A DNA stretch of 64,000 nt from Lysobacterales bacterium (GTDB lineage: Bacteria > Pseudomonadota > Gammaproteobacteria > Xanthomonadales > Ahniellaceae), in NCBI GenBank assembly GCA_016182785.1, contig JACPFU010000003.1, positions 62,001 to 126,000 on the forward strand. The letters are read 5' to 3'. A model generated the notes under the pieces. It saw only the letters and a list, made by a program, of their open reading frames with translations. It had not been told where the DNA came from and did not search any database. The stretch's first letter is position 1. Every line of letters begins with the position of its first letter. Below are positions 46,170-54,240 of the stretch, piece by piece. The translations under genes and the position numbers were made by a program.

Positions 46170-46537
46170 TGGATCTGCCGATCCTCTACGGCCTCGACAC
46201 CTGCGACACCTGCGGCAAGGCGCGGCGCTGGCTGGAGCGCGAAGGCGTGGCCTATCGCTTCATCGACTACCGCGCGCAGCCGATCCCCGGCGAGACGCTG
46301 AAGGCGTGGGCGGCCGCGCTCGGCTGGGATGCGCTGATCAACCGCAGCAGCACCACCTGGCGCAACCTGCTGCCAAACCGCAAGGACCCGCGCAGCGACG
46401 CCGAGTACATCCTGCTGTTGCGCGATCATCCGGCATTGCTGCGGCGGCCGTTCGCGGTGATCGGCGACGAGTTCCTGGTCGGCTTCAGCGGTGGCCACTA
46501 CGAGAAGCGTTTCCGGCCTGCGGGGAAGGCGTCGTGA
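46169..46537 (+). CDS. yffB: ArsC/Spx-family reductase (YffB-like)
   Basis: A 122-residue thioredoxin-fold protein. CDTC is at residues 12-15, GKARRWLE follows, and the end RPFAVIGDEFLVGFS is the family's cis-Pro region. It is related to arsenate reductase ArsC but without the arsenate Arg triad that I can confirm. The start overlaps the dapD stop by 1 nt (TGATG), and its stop overlaps dapE. In E. coli yffB lies directly before dapE as well. Confidence 0.9.
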
Positions 46538-47694
46538 GCGCGCTTTCCGAGGTTGCGCGGCTTGCGATCGAGCTGTGCGCGCGTGCCTCGGTGACGCCTG
46601 ACGATGGCGGTTGCCAGCAGCTGGTCGGCGAGCGGCTGGCGCGGGCTGGCTTCACCATCGAGCGCATCGACGCCGGTGGCGTGAGCAATCTCTGGGCCTG
46701 GCATGGCAGCGTCGGACCGGTGTTCGCGTTCCTCGGTCATACCGACGTGGTGCCGGCCGGCGACGCCGCCGCGTGGACCTCGCCACCGTTCGTGCCGAGC
46801 CAGCGCGATGGACTGCTGTATGCGCGCGGTGCCGCCGACATGAAGGGCAGCGTCGCGGCGATGGTGCTCGCGCTAGAAACCCTGGTCGCCGAACATCCGG
46901 CACATGCCGGCGTGGTCGGCCTGCTGCTGACCAGCGACGAGGAGGGCGATGCGATCCACGGCATCCGCCACGTCGTCGACGAATTCCTGCGGCGCGGCCA
47001 GCGCATTGACTACTGCATGGTTGGCGAGCCCTCCAGCGAGCAGTCGCTCGCCGATCGCATCCGCATCGGCCGCCGTGGTTCGCTGCACGGCCACCTGCGC
47101 GTGCGCGGCGTGCAGGGCCATGTCGCGTACCCGGAGAAGGCGCTGAACCCGATCCACGCCGCCGCCCCGGCACTGGCCGAGCTCGCGGCGCGGCGCTGGG
47201 ACGACGGCGACGCCCACTTCCCGCCGACCGGCTTCCAGGTGTCCAACATCCACGGCGGCAGCGGCGCGTTCAACGTGATCCCGGCCGATCTCCGCGTCGA
47301 CTTCAATTTCCGATTCGGCACCGCGACCAGCGCCGAGGAACTGATGCGCGCGAGCGAGGCAGTGCTGGTGCGCCACGGCCTCGACTACCGCATCGACTGG
47401 GACTTGTCCGGCGCGCCATTCCTGACCGCGGACGGCGTGCTGCGCGATGCGACGCTGGCGACGCTGCGCGCGCACGGCATCGGTCAGACCATCGCCGATA
47501 CCGGTGGCGGCACTTCGGATGGGCGTTTCATTGCCACCCTCGGCAGCGAGATCGTCGAACTCGGCCCGGTCAACGCCAGCATCCACAAGATCGACGAGCA
47601 CGTGCGCCTGGCCGACCTCGACGCGCTCGCCGGGATCTATCGCGACATCGCCGAGCACGTGCTGCTCGCGGTGCGCGTCGCCGAGGCCGGCTGA
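46534..47694 (+). CDS. dapE: succinyl-diaminopimelate desuccinylase
   Basis: A 386-residue M20 metallohydrolase that makes L,L-diaminopimelate. Zinc ligands lie in FLGHTDVVPAG, GAADMKGS, TSDEEGDA, and GEPSS; the dimerisation lid is between. The last ligand is in ASIHKIDEH. It starts with GTG (GGGGAAGGCGTC upstream) and its start overlaps the yffB stop by 4 nt. It ends the map-to-dapE operon. Confidence 0.97.
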   Translation: MSALSEVARLAIELCARASVTPDDGGCQQLVGERLARAGFTIERIDAGGVSNLWAWHGSVGPVFAFLGHTDVVPAGDAAAWTSPPFVPSQRDGLLYARGAADMKGSVAAMVLALETLVAEHPAHAGVVGLLLTSDEEGDAIHGIRHVVDEFLRRGQRIDYCMVGEPSSEQSLADRIRIGRRGSLHGHLRVRGVQGHVAYPEKALNPIHAAAPALAELAARRWDDGDAHFPPTGFQVSNIHGGSGAFNVIPADLRVDFNFRFGTATSAEELMRASEAVLVRHGLDYRIDWDLSGAPFLTADGVLRDATLATLRAHGIGQTIADTGGGTSDGRFIATLGSEIVELGPVNASIHKIDEHVRLADLDALAGIYRDIAEHVLLAVRVAEAG

Positions 47695-47714
47695 TCGCGG
47701 CGTCGGGTCTGCGC

Positions 47715-48158
47715 TCAATCGTGCGCAGCCGCGCGCTCCGATGCGGACTGCCGAAGGCCCGGGTCGGCGACCAGCAGGCGGTCGGGGCCGAATTCGCCGA
47801 TGGTGGCCGCAGGCTCCGCGCGGAAACTGAGGAAAACGCCCTGCGATGCGCTCGCCTCGGTCACGTCGGACTGCGTGGCATCGTCGCGGATGGCGGTGAT
47901 CCGAACCGCGAGGTATGGCGGGTCGCGGTCGAGCAGGAACAGGCGGTCGCCGACGCGGATGCGGCCACGCTCGATCACGGCGCCGGCCATCCACGGGTCA
48001 CTGTCGCTGAACACCATGCCCAGGCGCACGCGCGCACTGGCGTCGGCCACCGTTGCCGTGGTGGCCGCGTCGGATTGGCTGCGGTCTGCGGCCGGATCAT
48101 CGGTCGAGCAGGCGCCGAGCAGCAGCGCGAGCAGGCAGGAGAGCAAGGGTCTGGTCAT
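47715..48158 (-). CDS. small lipoprotein with an EF-Tu domain-2-like barrel
   Basis: A 147-residue lipoprotein (lipobox LLGAC, Cys17 followed by Ser). After a Thr/Ala-rich linker, residues about 44-125 read VFSDSDPWMAGAVIERGRIRVGDRLFLLD, in parts, then VRITAIRDD and SQGVFLSFR. This order of strands is like domain 2 of translational GTPases, where VERG-x-I-x-VGD is a hallmark. No G domain is present. Function is unknown. It is convergent with dapE. Confidence 0.8.
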   Translation of the reverse strand: MTRPLLSCLLALLLGACSTDDPAADRSQSDAATTATVADASARVRLGMVFSDSDPWMAGAVIERGRIRVGDRLFLLDRDPPYLAVRITAIRDDATQSDVTEASASQGVFLSFRAEPAATIGEFGPDRLLVADPGLRQSASERAAAHD

Positions 48159-48215
48159 CGGGCGGCAGGGTAGCGGACACGCTGCCGCCGCAGATGGGGA
48201 CCAGCGCGGTGCAGA

Positions 48216-49178
48216 TCAACTGAGGCGGAAGTTCATCGTGGTGCGCGTGGTCGCGGCCTCGGGCACGCCATCACGTTCCGCCGGCTTGAACTTCCAGCGC
48301 ATCAGCGCACGCACCGCATTGCGGTCGAACAGCCCCTCCGGCTCGCTGCGCACGACGCGGATTGCATCGGTGCTGCCGTTGGTGTTGACCAGGAATTCGA
48401 GTTCGACGAAGCCTTCGATCTTGCGGCTGCGCGCCTGCGGCGGATAGTCGGGTGCGACCTTCGCGAGCGGGCGCGGTGCGGTGAGCAGCGCGGTCGTCGC
48501 GGGTGTCACTGCTGCGCTGGTCGGCTGCTGCGCTTCACCGGACGATCCGGCGGGTGTCGCGGTCGGCGGACGCACCGCGTCCGCGACCACGGCCGGGGTT
48601 GGCTTCGTGCGCGGGGCCTTGCGCTCCGGTGCGGCCGCGACGCTCGGCTCGACGCTTGCCGGGCTCGGCGGCTGCGCGGCGGCAATGCGTGCGCTTGCTT
48701 CCGCTTCGGCCTGCGCGGCGAGCTGCTGCCGGAATTGCGCCAACTGGGTCTGCGCGCTCTGGGTGACCGCGGACTCGCGGTTCAGGCGCGTGAGCAGGGC
48801 CAGCAGTCGCTCGGCCTCGGCCGGATCGCGATTACGGATCGCGGCCTCGAAGGCGAAGTGGGTGAGCGGCATCAGCTCCACCAGCGCCTCGGACAGGCCG
48901 GTCTGCTGCGGATCGAGGTCGCGCACCGCGAGGAAGATTTCGACCGCGTTGTCACCCGCCGGGGCCGCAATGCGGTTGGCGCGGAACGCATCGTTGGCGC
49001 GGCGCATCATCTCCGTTGCAGAGGCCGGCGCCGGTTGCGACGCCGCCGCCGTCGGCGTCGCGTGCGCGGGCAACGCGGCGGTGGCTTGGTCCGAAGGCGC
49101 GTCCGTGCAGCCGTTGATCAGGGTGGCGATGGCGATGGTCAGCAGCAGCGGACGCAAACGCAGGACGGGTGCAGACAT
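48216..49178 (-). CDS. TonB C-terminal domain lipoprotein
   Basis: A 320-residue protein. A signal peptide with lipobox LINGC (Cys27) is followed by helical segments (residues about 60-165), a Pro/Ala/Thr-rich linker, and a C-terminal TonB domain (PDYPPQARSRKIEGFVELEF, then AVRALMRWKFKPAERDG). Normal TonB is anchored by a membrane helix in the inner membrane; a lipid anchor is unusual. There is no exbB/exbD next to it, so an energy-transducing role is doubtful. Confidence 0.85.
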   Translation of the reverse strand: MSAPVLRLRPLLLTIAIATLINGCTDAPSDQATAALPAHATPTAAASQPAPASATEMMRRANDAFRANRIAAPAGDNAVEIFLAVRDLDPQQTGLSEALVELMPLTHFAFEAAIRNRDPAEAERLLALLTRLNRESAVTQSAQTQLAQFRQQLAAQAEAEASARIAAAQPPSPASVEPSVAAAPERKAPRTKPTPAVVADAVRPPTATPAGSSGEAQQPTSAAVTPATTALLTAPRPLAKVAPDYPPQARSRKIEGFVELEFLVNTNGSTDAIRVVRSEPEGLFDRNAVRALMRWKFKPAERDGVPEAATTRTTMNFRLS

Positions 49179-49276
49179 GGCAAGGGCTCGGCGCGGGGAA
49201 AGGACGCGCAGCCTAGGTGCGGGCGATGACAAGGTCGCGACATCGCCCTGACGCGCGCCCGAACTGCGACGCGCGT

Positions 49277-49306
49277 CACACGAAATCACCCGCGCGCGAT
49301 GGCTTC
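49277..49306. repeat. 30-bp direct repeat, left copy (parC 3' end copy)
   Basis: Starts CACACGAAATCACCCGCG and matches 49721-49750 at 28 of 30 positions. Read on the minus strand it encodes the last codons of parC (AIARG plus a stop), so it is a detached copy of the parC 3' end. Confidence 0.85.
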
Positions 49307-49360
49307 AGAATGCGATTGAAGCGGAACCGAGACGGGTCCGAACACATGGACCGATTGCGC

Positions 49361-49453
49361 TCATGCTCCTCGCAATCGATTGCGCACCATCGCCGGGCGT
49401 CGTCGGCAATCGAGCACGGCAACGACAATCACGACGTCTTCGACGAACGAAGG
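49361..49453 (-). pseudogene. remnant of a ParE/RelE-like toxin (C-terminus only)
   Basis: In the frame ending at 49361 the last 30 residues read PSFVEDVVIVVAVLDCRRRP and then AMVRNRL. This matches the last two strands and the Arg motif of ParE/RelE toxins, which end like VVAVLDxRRDPxxxRxRL. The N-terminal two thirds are missing; the remnant joins directly to the end of the antitoxin gene, where an intact toxin gene would start. Confidence 0.6.
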
Positions 49454-49659
49454 GTTGCGGTGTGCAGTCGCGACTTCACCGTGTTCCAGTCCTCGTGCTC
49501 GCCGCGAGCCAGTTCCGGTTCGCGCTCGGCGAGGACCGCGGCATGCCAGGGTGGCGAGAGCTCCTGTTCGGGCTCGCGGCACAGCGAGTCCCACAGCGCC
49601 TCCATCTGCATCAGCCGCTCGGTGAGAGGCAATTCGGCCAGCTTCGTCGTGGTGCTCAT
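49429..49659 (-). CDS. addiction-module antitoxin (TIGR02574-like)
   Basis: A 76-residue protein with the family pattern LTERLMQMEALWDSL near residues 12-26, followed by an acidic and hydrophobic part and WNTVKSRL near 58-65. Such proteins are antitoxins of ParE-like toxins. The last residues (HTATLRSSKTS) probably derive from the deletion junction with the toxin remnant. The gene lies between two 30-bp direct repeats after parC. With no toxin it has no evident partner here. Confidence 0.75.
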   Translation of the reverse strand: MSTTTKLAELPLTERLMQMEALWDSLCREPEQELSPPWHAAVLAEREPELARGEHEDWNTVKSRLHTATLRSSKTS

Positions 49660-49720
49660 GGTGTCCTCACGGGTCTTGCGGACAGGACGCTAGCACAGCG
49701 TGCCGCACGCCGCCTTCGTG

Positions 49721-49750
49721 CACACGAAATTACCCGCGCGCGATGCCTTC
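49721..49750. repeat. 30-bp direct repeat, right copy (end of parC)
   Basis: This copy contains the real parC stop (TTA on the plus strand, 49730-49732) and about 20 coding bases. It matches 49277-49306 with two mismatches and lies 444 bp from it. Confidence 0.85.
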
Positions 49751-51979
49751 GACCTTCTGGTAGCCGCGTGGCAACAGGGTGCCGCGGGTGGCGCGGGCGG
49801 CGGCGATTTCGACCAGGTCCGACCAGGCGCGCTTGAGCGGGCGGCCGCCGGCGGTGACGATGACGTCGGCGCCTTCGGGGATCACCACCAGTCCGAGCAG
49901 GCGTTCGCCGGTGGCGAAGCTCTTGCGCGGGATCTCGATCAGCTTGTTGCCCTTGCCGCCCTTGTCCAGTTCGGGCAGTTCCGCGACCGAGCACATCAGG
50001 ATGTAGCCGGCACTGGTGATCGCGACGATGCGGTCGCGCGCCGAGTCGTTGCACACCGACACCGCGGCGACGCGCGCGCCCTCAGGCAGCGAGACCAGCG
50101 CCTTGCCGGCCTTGTTGCGCGAGGCGAGCGCGTCGAAGCGAGTGACGAAGCCGTAGCCGAGGTTGGTCGCGATCACCAGCTTCTGCTCGGCATCGGCGAT
50201 CGCGACCGCGTCGAAATGCGCGCCCGCGGGCAGCGTGAAGCGGCCAGTCAGCGGCTCGCCGTTGCCGCGCGCCGAGGGCAGCGTGTGCGCCGGCGTGGTG
50301 TAGGCGCGGCCGCTGGAGTCGATGAAGGCGGCCTGCTGGTTCGACTTGCCGCGCGCGAAGCCGAGCAGGCGGTCGCCCTCGCGGTAGGAGAGGCTGGCCG
50401 GGTCGATGTCGTGGCCCTTGGCCGAGCGCACCCAGCCCTTTTCCGAGAGCACGATCGTGACCGGCTCGGCCGCGACCAGTTCCGATTCGGACAACGCCTG
50501 CGCCGCGCCGCGTTCGATCAGCGGCGAGCGGCGCGGGTCGCCGTATTGCTTGGCGTCCTGCAGCAGTTCGTCCTTGACCAAGGCGCGCAGGCGCTCCTTC
50601 GACTTGAGCGTGCTGACGATGCGCGCGCGCTCCTCCTCCAGTTCATCCATCTCGCCGCGGATCTTCATCTCCTCCAGCCGCGCGAGCTGTTTCAGGCGCG
50701 TGTCGAGGATGTAGTCGGTCTGGGTCTCGCTGAGCTTGAAGCGCGCCATCAGCACCGGCTTCGGCTCGTCCTCGGTGCGGATGATGCGGATCACCTCGTC
50801 GAGGTTCAGGTAGGCGATGCGCAGGCCTTCGAGCAGGTGCAGGCGCTTCTCGACCTTGTCCAGGCGGAACTGCAGCCGCCGGCGCACGGTGTCGGTGCGA
50901 AATGTCAGCCATTCGCCGAGGATGCTCTTCAGCGGCTTCAGCTGCGGTCGGCCGTCGAGGCCGATCAGGTTCATGTTGACGCGGAAGCTCTTCTCCAGAT
51001 CGGTGGTCGCGAACAGATGCCCCATCAGTTCCTCGGCATCGACGCGGCTGCTGCGCGGGATGATGACGATGCGCACCGGGTGCTCGTGGTCGGACTCGTC
51101 GCGCAGGTCCTCGACCAGCGGCAGCTTCTTGGCGCGCATCAGGTTGGCGATCTGCTCGATGATCTTGGTCGGCGAGACCTGGTGCGGCGTGGCGGTGATC
51201 ACGATGTTGCCGTCCTCGCGCGTGTACACGGCGCGCGCGCGCACCGAGCCGTTGCCGGTCTCGTACATCGCCAGCAGCTCGGAGCGCGGGGTGATGATCT
51301 CCGCCTCGGTCGGGTAGTCGGGCCCGAGGATGTGCTCGCACAGGTCGCGCGTGCTCGCCTCGGGGTCGTCGAGCAGGCGGATGCAGGCGCTCGCGACCTC
51401 GCGCAGGTTGTGCGGCGGGATGTCGGTGGCGAGGCCGACGGCGATGCCGGTGGTGCCGTTCAGCAGCACCTGCGGCAACCGCGCCGGCAGCCAGTTCGGT
51501 TCCTGCAGCGTGCCGTCGAAGTTCGGGCCCCAGTCGACCGTGCCCTGGCCGAGTTCGTCGAGCAGCACGGCGGAGAACCGCGTCAGTTTCGACTCGGTGT
51601 AGCGCATCGCGGCGAAGCTCTTGGGGTCGTCGGCGGAACCGAAGTTGCCCTGGCCTTCGATCAGCGGATAGCGGAACGAGAACGGCTGCGCCATCAGCAC
51701 CATCGCCTCGTACGCAGCACTGTCGCCGTGCGGATGGAACTTGCCGATGACGTCGCCGATGGTGCGCGCCGACTTCTTCGGCTTGGCCCCGGCATCGAGC
51801 CCGAGTTCGCTCATCGCGTAGACGATGCGCCGCTGCACCGGCTTGAGACCGTCGCCGACGAAGGGCAGGGCGCGGTCGAGCACGACGTACATCGAGTAGT
51901 CGAGGTAGGCGCGTTCGGCGTAGTCCTTCAGCGGCAACTGCTCGAAGCCGTGGAAGCTCGGGCGGGCGGGGTCGGTCAT
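49730..51979 (-). CDS. parC: DNA topoisomerase IV subunit A
   Basis: A 749-residue type IIA topoisomerase subunit that decatenates sister chromosomes. The catalytic tyrosine is Tyr127 in AAMRYTES; the quinolone region [12 protein letters not shown] has Ser87 and Glu91, the susceptible-type residues. The C-terminal part has the blades of a beta-pinwheel. The start is [23 protein letters not shown] lies upstream. parE is not adjacent. Its last codons form one of two direct repeats flanking the toxin-antitoxin remnant. Confidence 0.96.
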   Translation of the reverse strand: MTDPARPSFHGFEQLPLKDYAERAYLDYSMYVVLDRALPFVGDGLKPVQRRIVYAMSELGLDAGAKPKKSARTIGDVIGKFHPHGDSAAYEAMVLMAQPFSFRYPLIEGQGNFGSADDPKSFAAMRYTESKLTRFSAVLLDELGQGTVDWGPNFDGTLQEPNWLPARLPQVLLNGTTGIAVGLATDIPPHNLREVASACIRLLDDPEASTRDLCEHILGPDYPTEAEIITPRSELLAMYETGNGSVRARAVYTREDGNIVITATPHQVSPTKIIEQIANLMRAKKLPLVEDLRDESDHEHPVRIVIIPRSSRVDAEELMGHLFATTDLEKSFRVNMNLIGLDGRPQLKPLKSILGEWLTFRTDTVRRRLQFRLDKVEKRLHLLEGLRIAYLNLDEVIRIIRTEDEPKPVLMARFKLSETQTDYILDTRLKQLARLEEMKIRGEMDELEEERARIVSTLKSKERLRALVKDELLQDAKQYGDPRRSPLIERGAAQALSESELVAAEPVTIVLSEKGWVRSAKGHDIDPASLSYREGDRLLGFARGKSNQQAAFIDSSGRAYTTPAHTLPSARGNGEPLTGRFTLPAGAHFDAVAIADAEQKLVIATNLGYGFVTRFDALASRNKAGKALVSLPEGARVAAVSVCNDSARDRIVAITSAGYILMCSVAELPELDKGGKGNKLIEIPRKSFATGERLLGLVVIPEGADVIVTAGGRPLKRAWSDLVEIAAARATRGTLLPRGYQKVEGIARG

Positions 51980-52004
51980 GCGCGGTGTCCTCCGGGGGGC
52001 GGGC

Positions 52005-52032
52005 ATTATCCGGCTTCGCATCGCGGCGACAA
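52005..52032 (-). promoter_or_regulatory. sigma-70 promoter of parC
   Basis: On the minus strand TTGTCG (52032-52027) and GATAAT (52010-52005) are separated by 16 nt. Transcription would begin near 51998, about 20 nt before the ATG. Confidence 0.6.
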
Positions 52033-52079
52033 GGAGCGCTTGCTGGCAATATGCTGCCCATCGCTCCTGCCCGCGTCGC

Positions 52080-53333
52080 ATGCCGCATTCCGCAACCGAC
52101 CTGAAACCCCGTGCCATCGTGCCGCTGCTCGCAGCGCTGGCGATGTTCGGGCCATTCACCATCGATTCGTTCTTCCCGGCCTTCGCGGAAGTGGCGACGA
52201 GCCTGCACGCCAACCCGTGGCAGATGCAGCAGACGATCAGCGCTTACCTGCTCGGCTACGCGCTGATGTCGTTCCTGCACGGGCCGCTGTCGGACGCGCA
52301 CGGCCGACGCATCGTGATCCTGTGCGGCGTCGGCAGCTACATCGCCGCGTCGATCGTCTGCACGCTCGCGCCGAACATCGAAACCCTGCTGCTCGCGCGC
52401 CTGTGGCAGGGCTGCTCGACCGGCGCCGGCATGATCGTCGGGCGCGCCATCATCCGCGACCGCTTCCGCGGCAGCGAGGCGCAGCGGGTGATGTCGTGGG
52501 TGGCGATGCTGTTTGGCATCGCGCCGGCATTGGCACCGATCGTCGGCGCGATCATCCACGGCTTCGCCAGCTGGCGCGCGATCTTCGCGTTCATGGTCGT
52601 CTACGGCGCGTTGATGCTGTGGGCGTGCGTGCGCCTGCTGCCGGAAACGCATGCGCCGGCGGCGCGCGTGCCGCTGCGGCCGCTGTCGCTGCTCGCCACC
52701 TATCGACGCATCGCGCTGGACCGCCCGTTCATGCTCTGGATCGGTGCCACCGGGCTGTTCTTCGGCGGCCAATTCATCTACATCAGTTCTGCCCCGGTGT
52801 TCATCGAGCAGTTCCTGAAGCTCGGCGCCTTCGGCTACGCCTGGTATTTCGTGCCGACCATCGCCGGCATGACCTTCGGCTCGGCGCTTTCGGCGCGCCT
52901 GGCGGCGCAGACTAGCCCCGCGCGCTGCGCCTACATCGGCTTGCTGGTGATGGTCGCGGGCCAGGCGATCAACCTGGCCTACAACGCCGTCACCGATGAT
53001 CCGGCCGTGCCCTGGGCGGTGCTGCCGTTCGCGATCTACGGCTGCGGCGTGTCGCTGGCGACGCCGCCGATCAACGTCGCCACGCTCGACCGCCATCCGC
53101 TGCATCGCGGCGCGGCGGCTTCGGTGCAGTCGGCGATGTGGTCGCTGATGATGGTGTTCGTCTCCGGCGTCGCGGCGCCGCTCGCCCACGACTCGCCGAT
53201 GCACCTGGCGCTGGCCTCGCTCGCGTTCTGGACCGCAGGCGCGCTGTGCCTGTGGCTCGGCCCGCAGATCGTGTTCGCACACCCCCCGACCCGCGAGGAC
53301 GCCGCGGAATCCGAGCTCGAAGAGCCGGTGTGA
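52080..53333 (+). CDS. Bcr/CflA-family drug exporter (MFS)
   Basis: A 417-residue major facilitator with 12 membrane segments. Family marks are [13 protein letters not shown] near the start, the loop 2-3 motif [14 protein letters not shown] near residues 65-78, and RAIIRDRF. The C-terminal cytoplasmic tail is acidic ([12 protein letters not shown]). It is divergent from parC. No regulator is adjacent; the substrate is unknown, and Bcr/CflA members export bicyclomycin, chloramphenicol or sulfonamides. Confidence 0.93.
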   Translation: MPHSATDLKPRAIVPLLAALAMFGPFTIDSFFPAFAEVATSLHANPWQMQQTISAYLLGYALMSFLHGPLSDAHGRRIVILCGVGSYIAASIVCTLAPNIETLLLARLWQGCSTGAGMIVGRAIIRDRFRGSEAQRVMSWVAMLFGIAPALAPIVGAIIHGFASWRAIFAFMVVYGALMLWACVRLLPETHAPAARVPLRPLSLLATYRRIALDRPFMLWIGATGLFFGGQFIYISSAPVFIEQFLKLGAFGYAWYFVPTIAGMTFGSALSARLAAQTSPARCAYIGLLVMVAGQAINLAYNAVTDDPAVPWAVLPFAIYGCGVSLATPPINVATLDRHPLHRGAAASVQSAMWSLMMVFVSGVAAPLAHDSPMHLALASLAFWTAGALCLWLGPQIVFAHPPTREDAAESELEEPV

Positions 53334-53343
53334 GGCGCAAGTG

Positions 53344-54240
53344 ATGACGGATGTCCCGAAGTTGATCGAACCGAAGCGCAACGAGATCGCACCGGGTGTT
53401 GCGGTGTTGCGCGCATTGCCGACGCGAGCGCGGCGGTTGGTCGGGGCTTGGTGTTTCCTTGATCATTTCGGTCCGGTCGAGGACGAAGCGATGCAGGCCT
53501 TCGATGTCGGCGTGCATCCGCACATCGGCCTGCAGACCGCGACCTGGCTGTTCGACGGCGCGTTGTCGCATCGCGATTCGCTCGGTTCGGTGCAGCCGGT
53601 TCGCGCCGGTGAACTGAATCTGATGACGGCCGGGCAGGGCATCGCGCACAGCGAACATCTCGGCACCGATTGCACGCGCCTGCACGGGCTGCAGTTCTGG
53701 ATCGCGTTGCCCGATGCCGTGCGCGACGTCGCGCCGCGGTTCGAACATCACGCCGATCTGCCGCGATGGCGCGAAGGCGCGGTATCGCTGTGCCTGTTCA
53801 TCGGTGAATTCGCGGGTCGTCGTTCGCCAGCGCAGGTGCACACCGCGCTGCTCGGAATCGAACTGCAGGCATCGGCTGCGCAGGCACTGGACCTGCCGCT
53901 TGATCCCGGGTTCGAACACGCGCTGTACGTGGCGTCCGGCCATGTGCGTTGTGGCGATATCGATGTGCCGGCGATGTGTCTGCTGACCTTGCCTGTTGGC
54001 ACGGCGATGGTTCGTCTCGAACTCGCGGCCGGGACCTGTGCCGTCATGATCGGCGGCGCACCATTCGACCAGGCGCCGCTGATGTGGTGGAACTTCGTCG
54101 CGCGCCACAACCACGAGATCGCAGCCGCGCGCGAAGACTGGCACGCACGGCGCCGCTTCGGCGACGTCGCCGATGGCGGCGCCCGCATTGCCGCGCCGCC
54201 GTTCGATCTGCACCTGCGCGCGGGTGCGCGTTCGCGATGA
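53344..54240 (+). CDS. pirin family protein
   Basis: A 298-residue bicupin. The pirin N-domain has GVHPHIGLQTATWLFDG near residues 57-73, AGQGIAHSEH with further metal ligands near 95-105, and a C-terminal pirin_C domain with EHALYVASGHV and MIGGAPFDQAPLMWWNFV. Some pirins are quercetin dioxygenases, others act in regulation. A GTG 3 nt earlier could also start it. It follows the exporter by 10 bp, and its stop overlaps the permease start by 4 nt. Confidence 0.93.
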   Translation: MTDVPKLIEPKRNEIAPGVAVLRALPTRARRLVGAWCFLDHFGPVEDEAMQAFDVGVHPHIGLQTATWLFDGALSHRDSLGSVQPVRAGELNLMTAGQGIAHSEHLGTDCTRLHGLQFWIALPDAVRDVAPRFEHHADLPRWREGAVSLCLFIGEFAGRRSPAQVHTALLGIELQASAAQALDLPLDPGFEHALYVASGHVRCGDIDVPAMCLLTLPVGTAMVRLELAAGTCAVMIGGAPFDQAPLMWWNFVARHNHEIAAAREDWHARRRFGDVADGGARIAAPPFDLHLRAGARSR

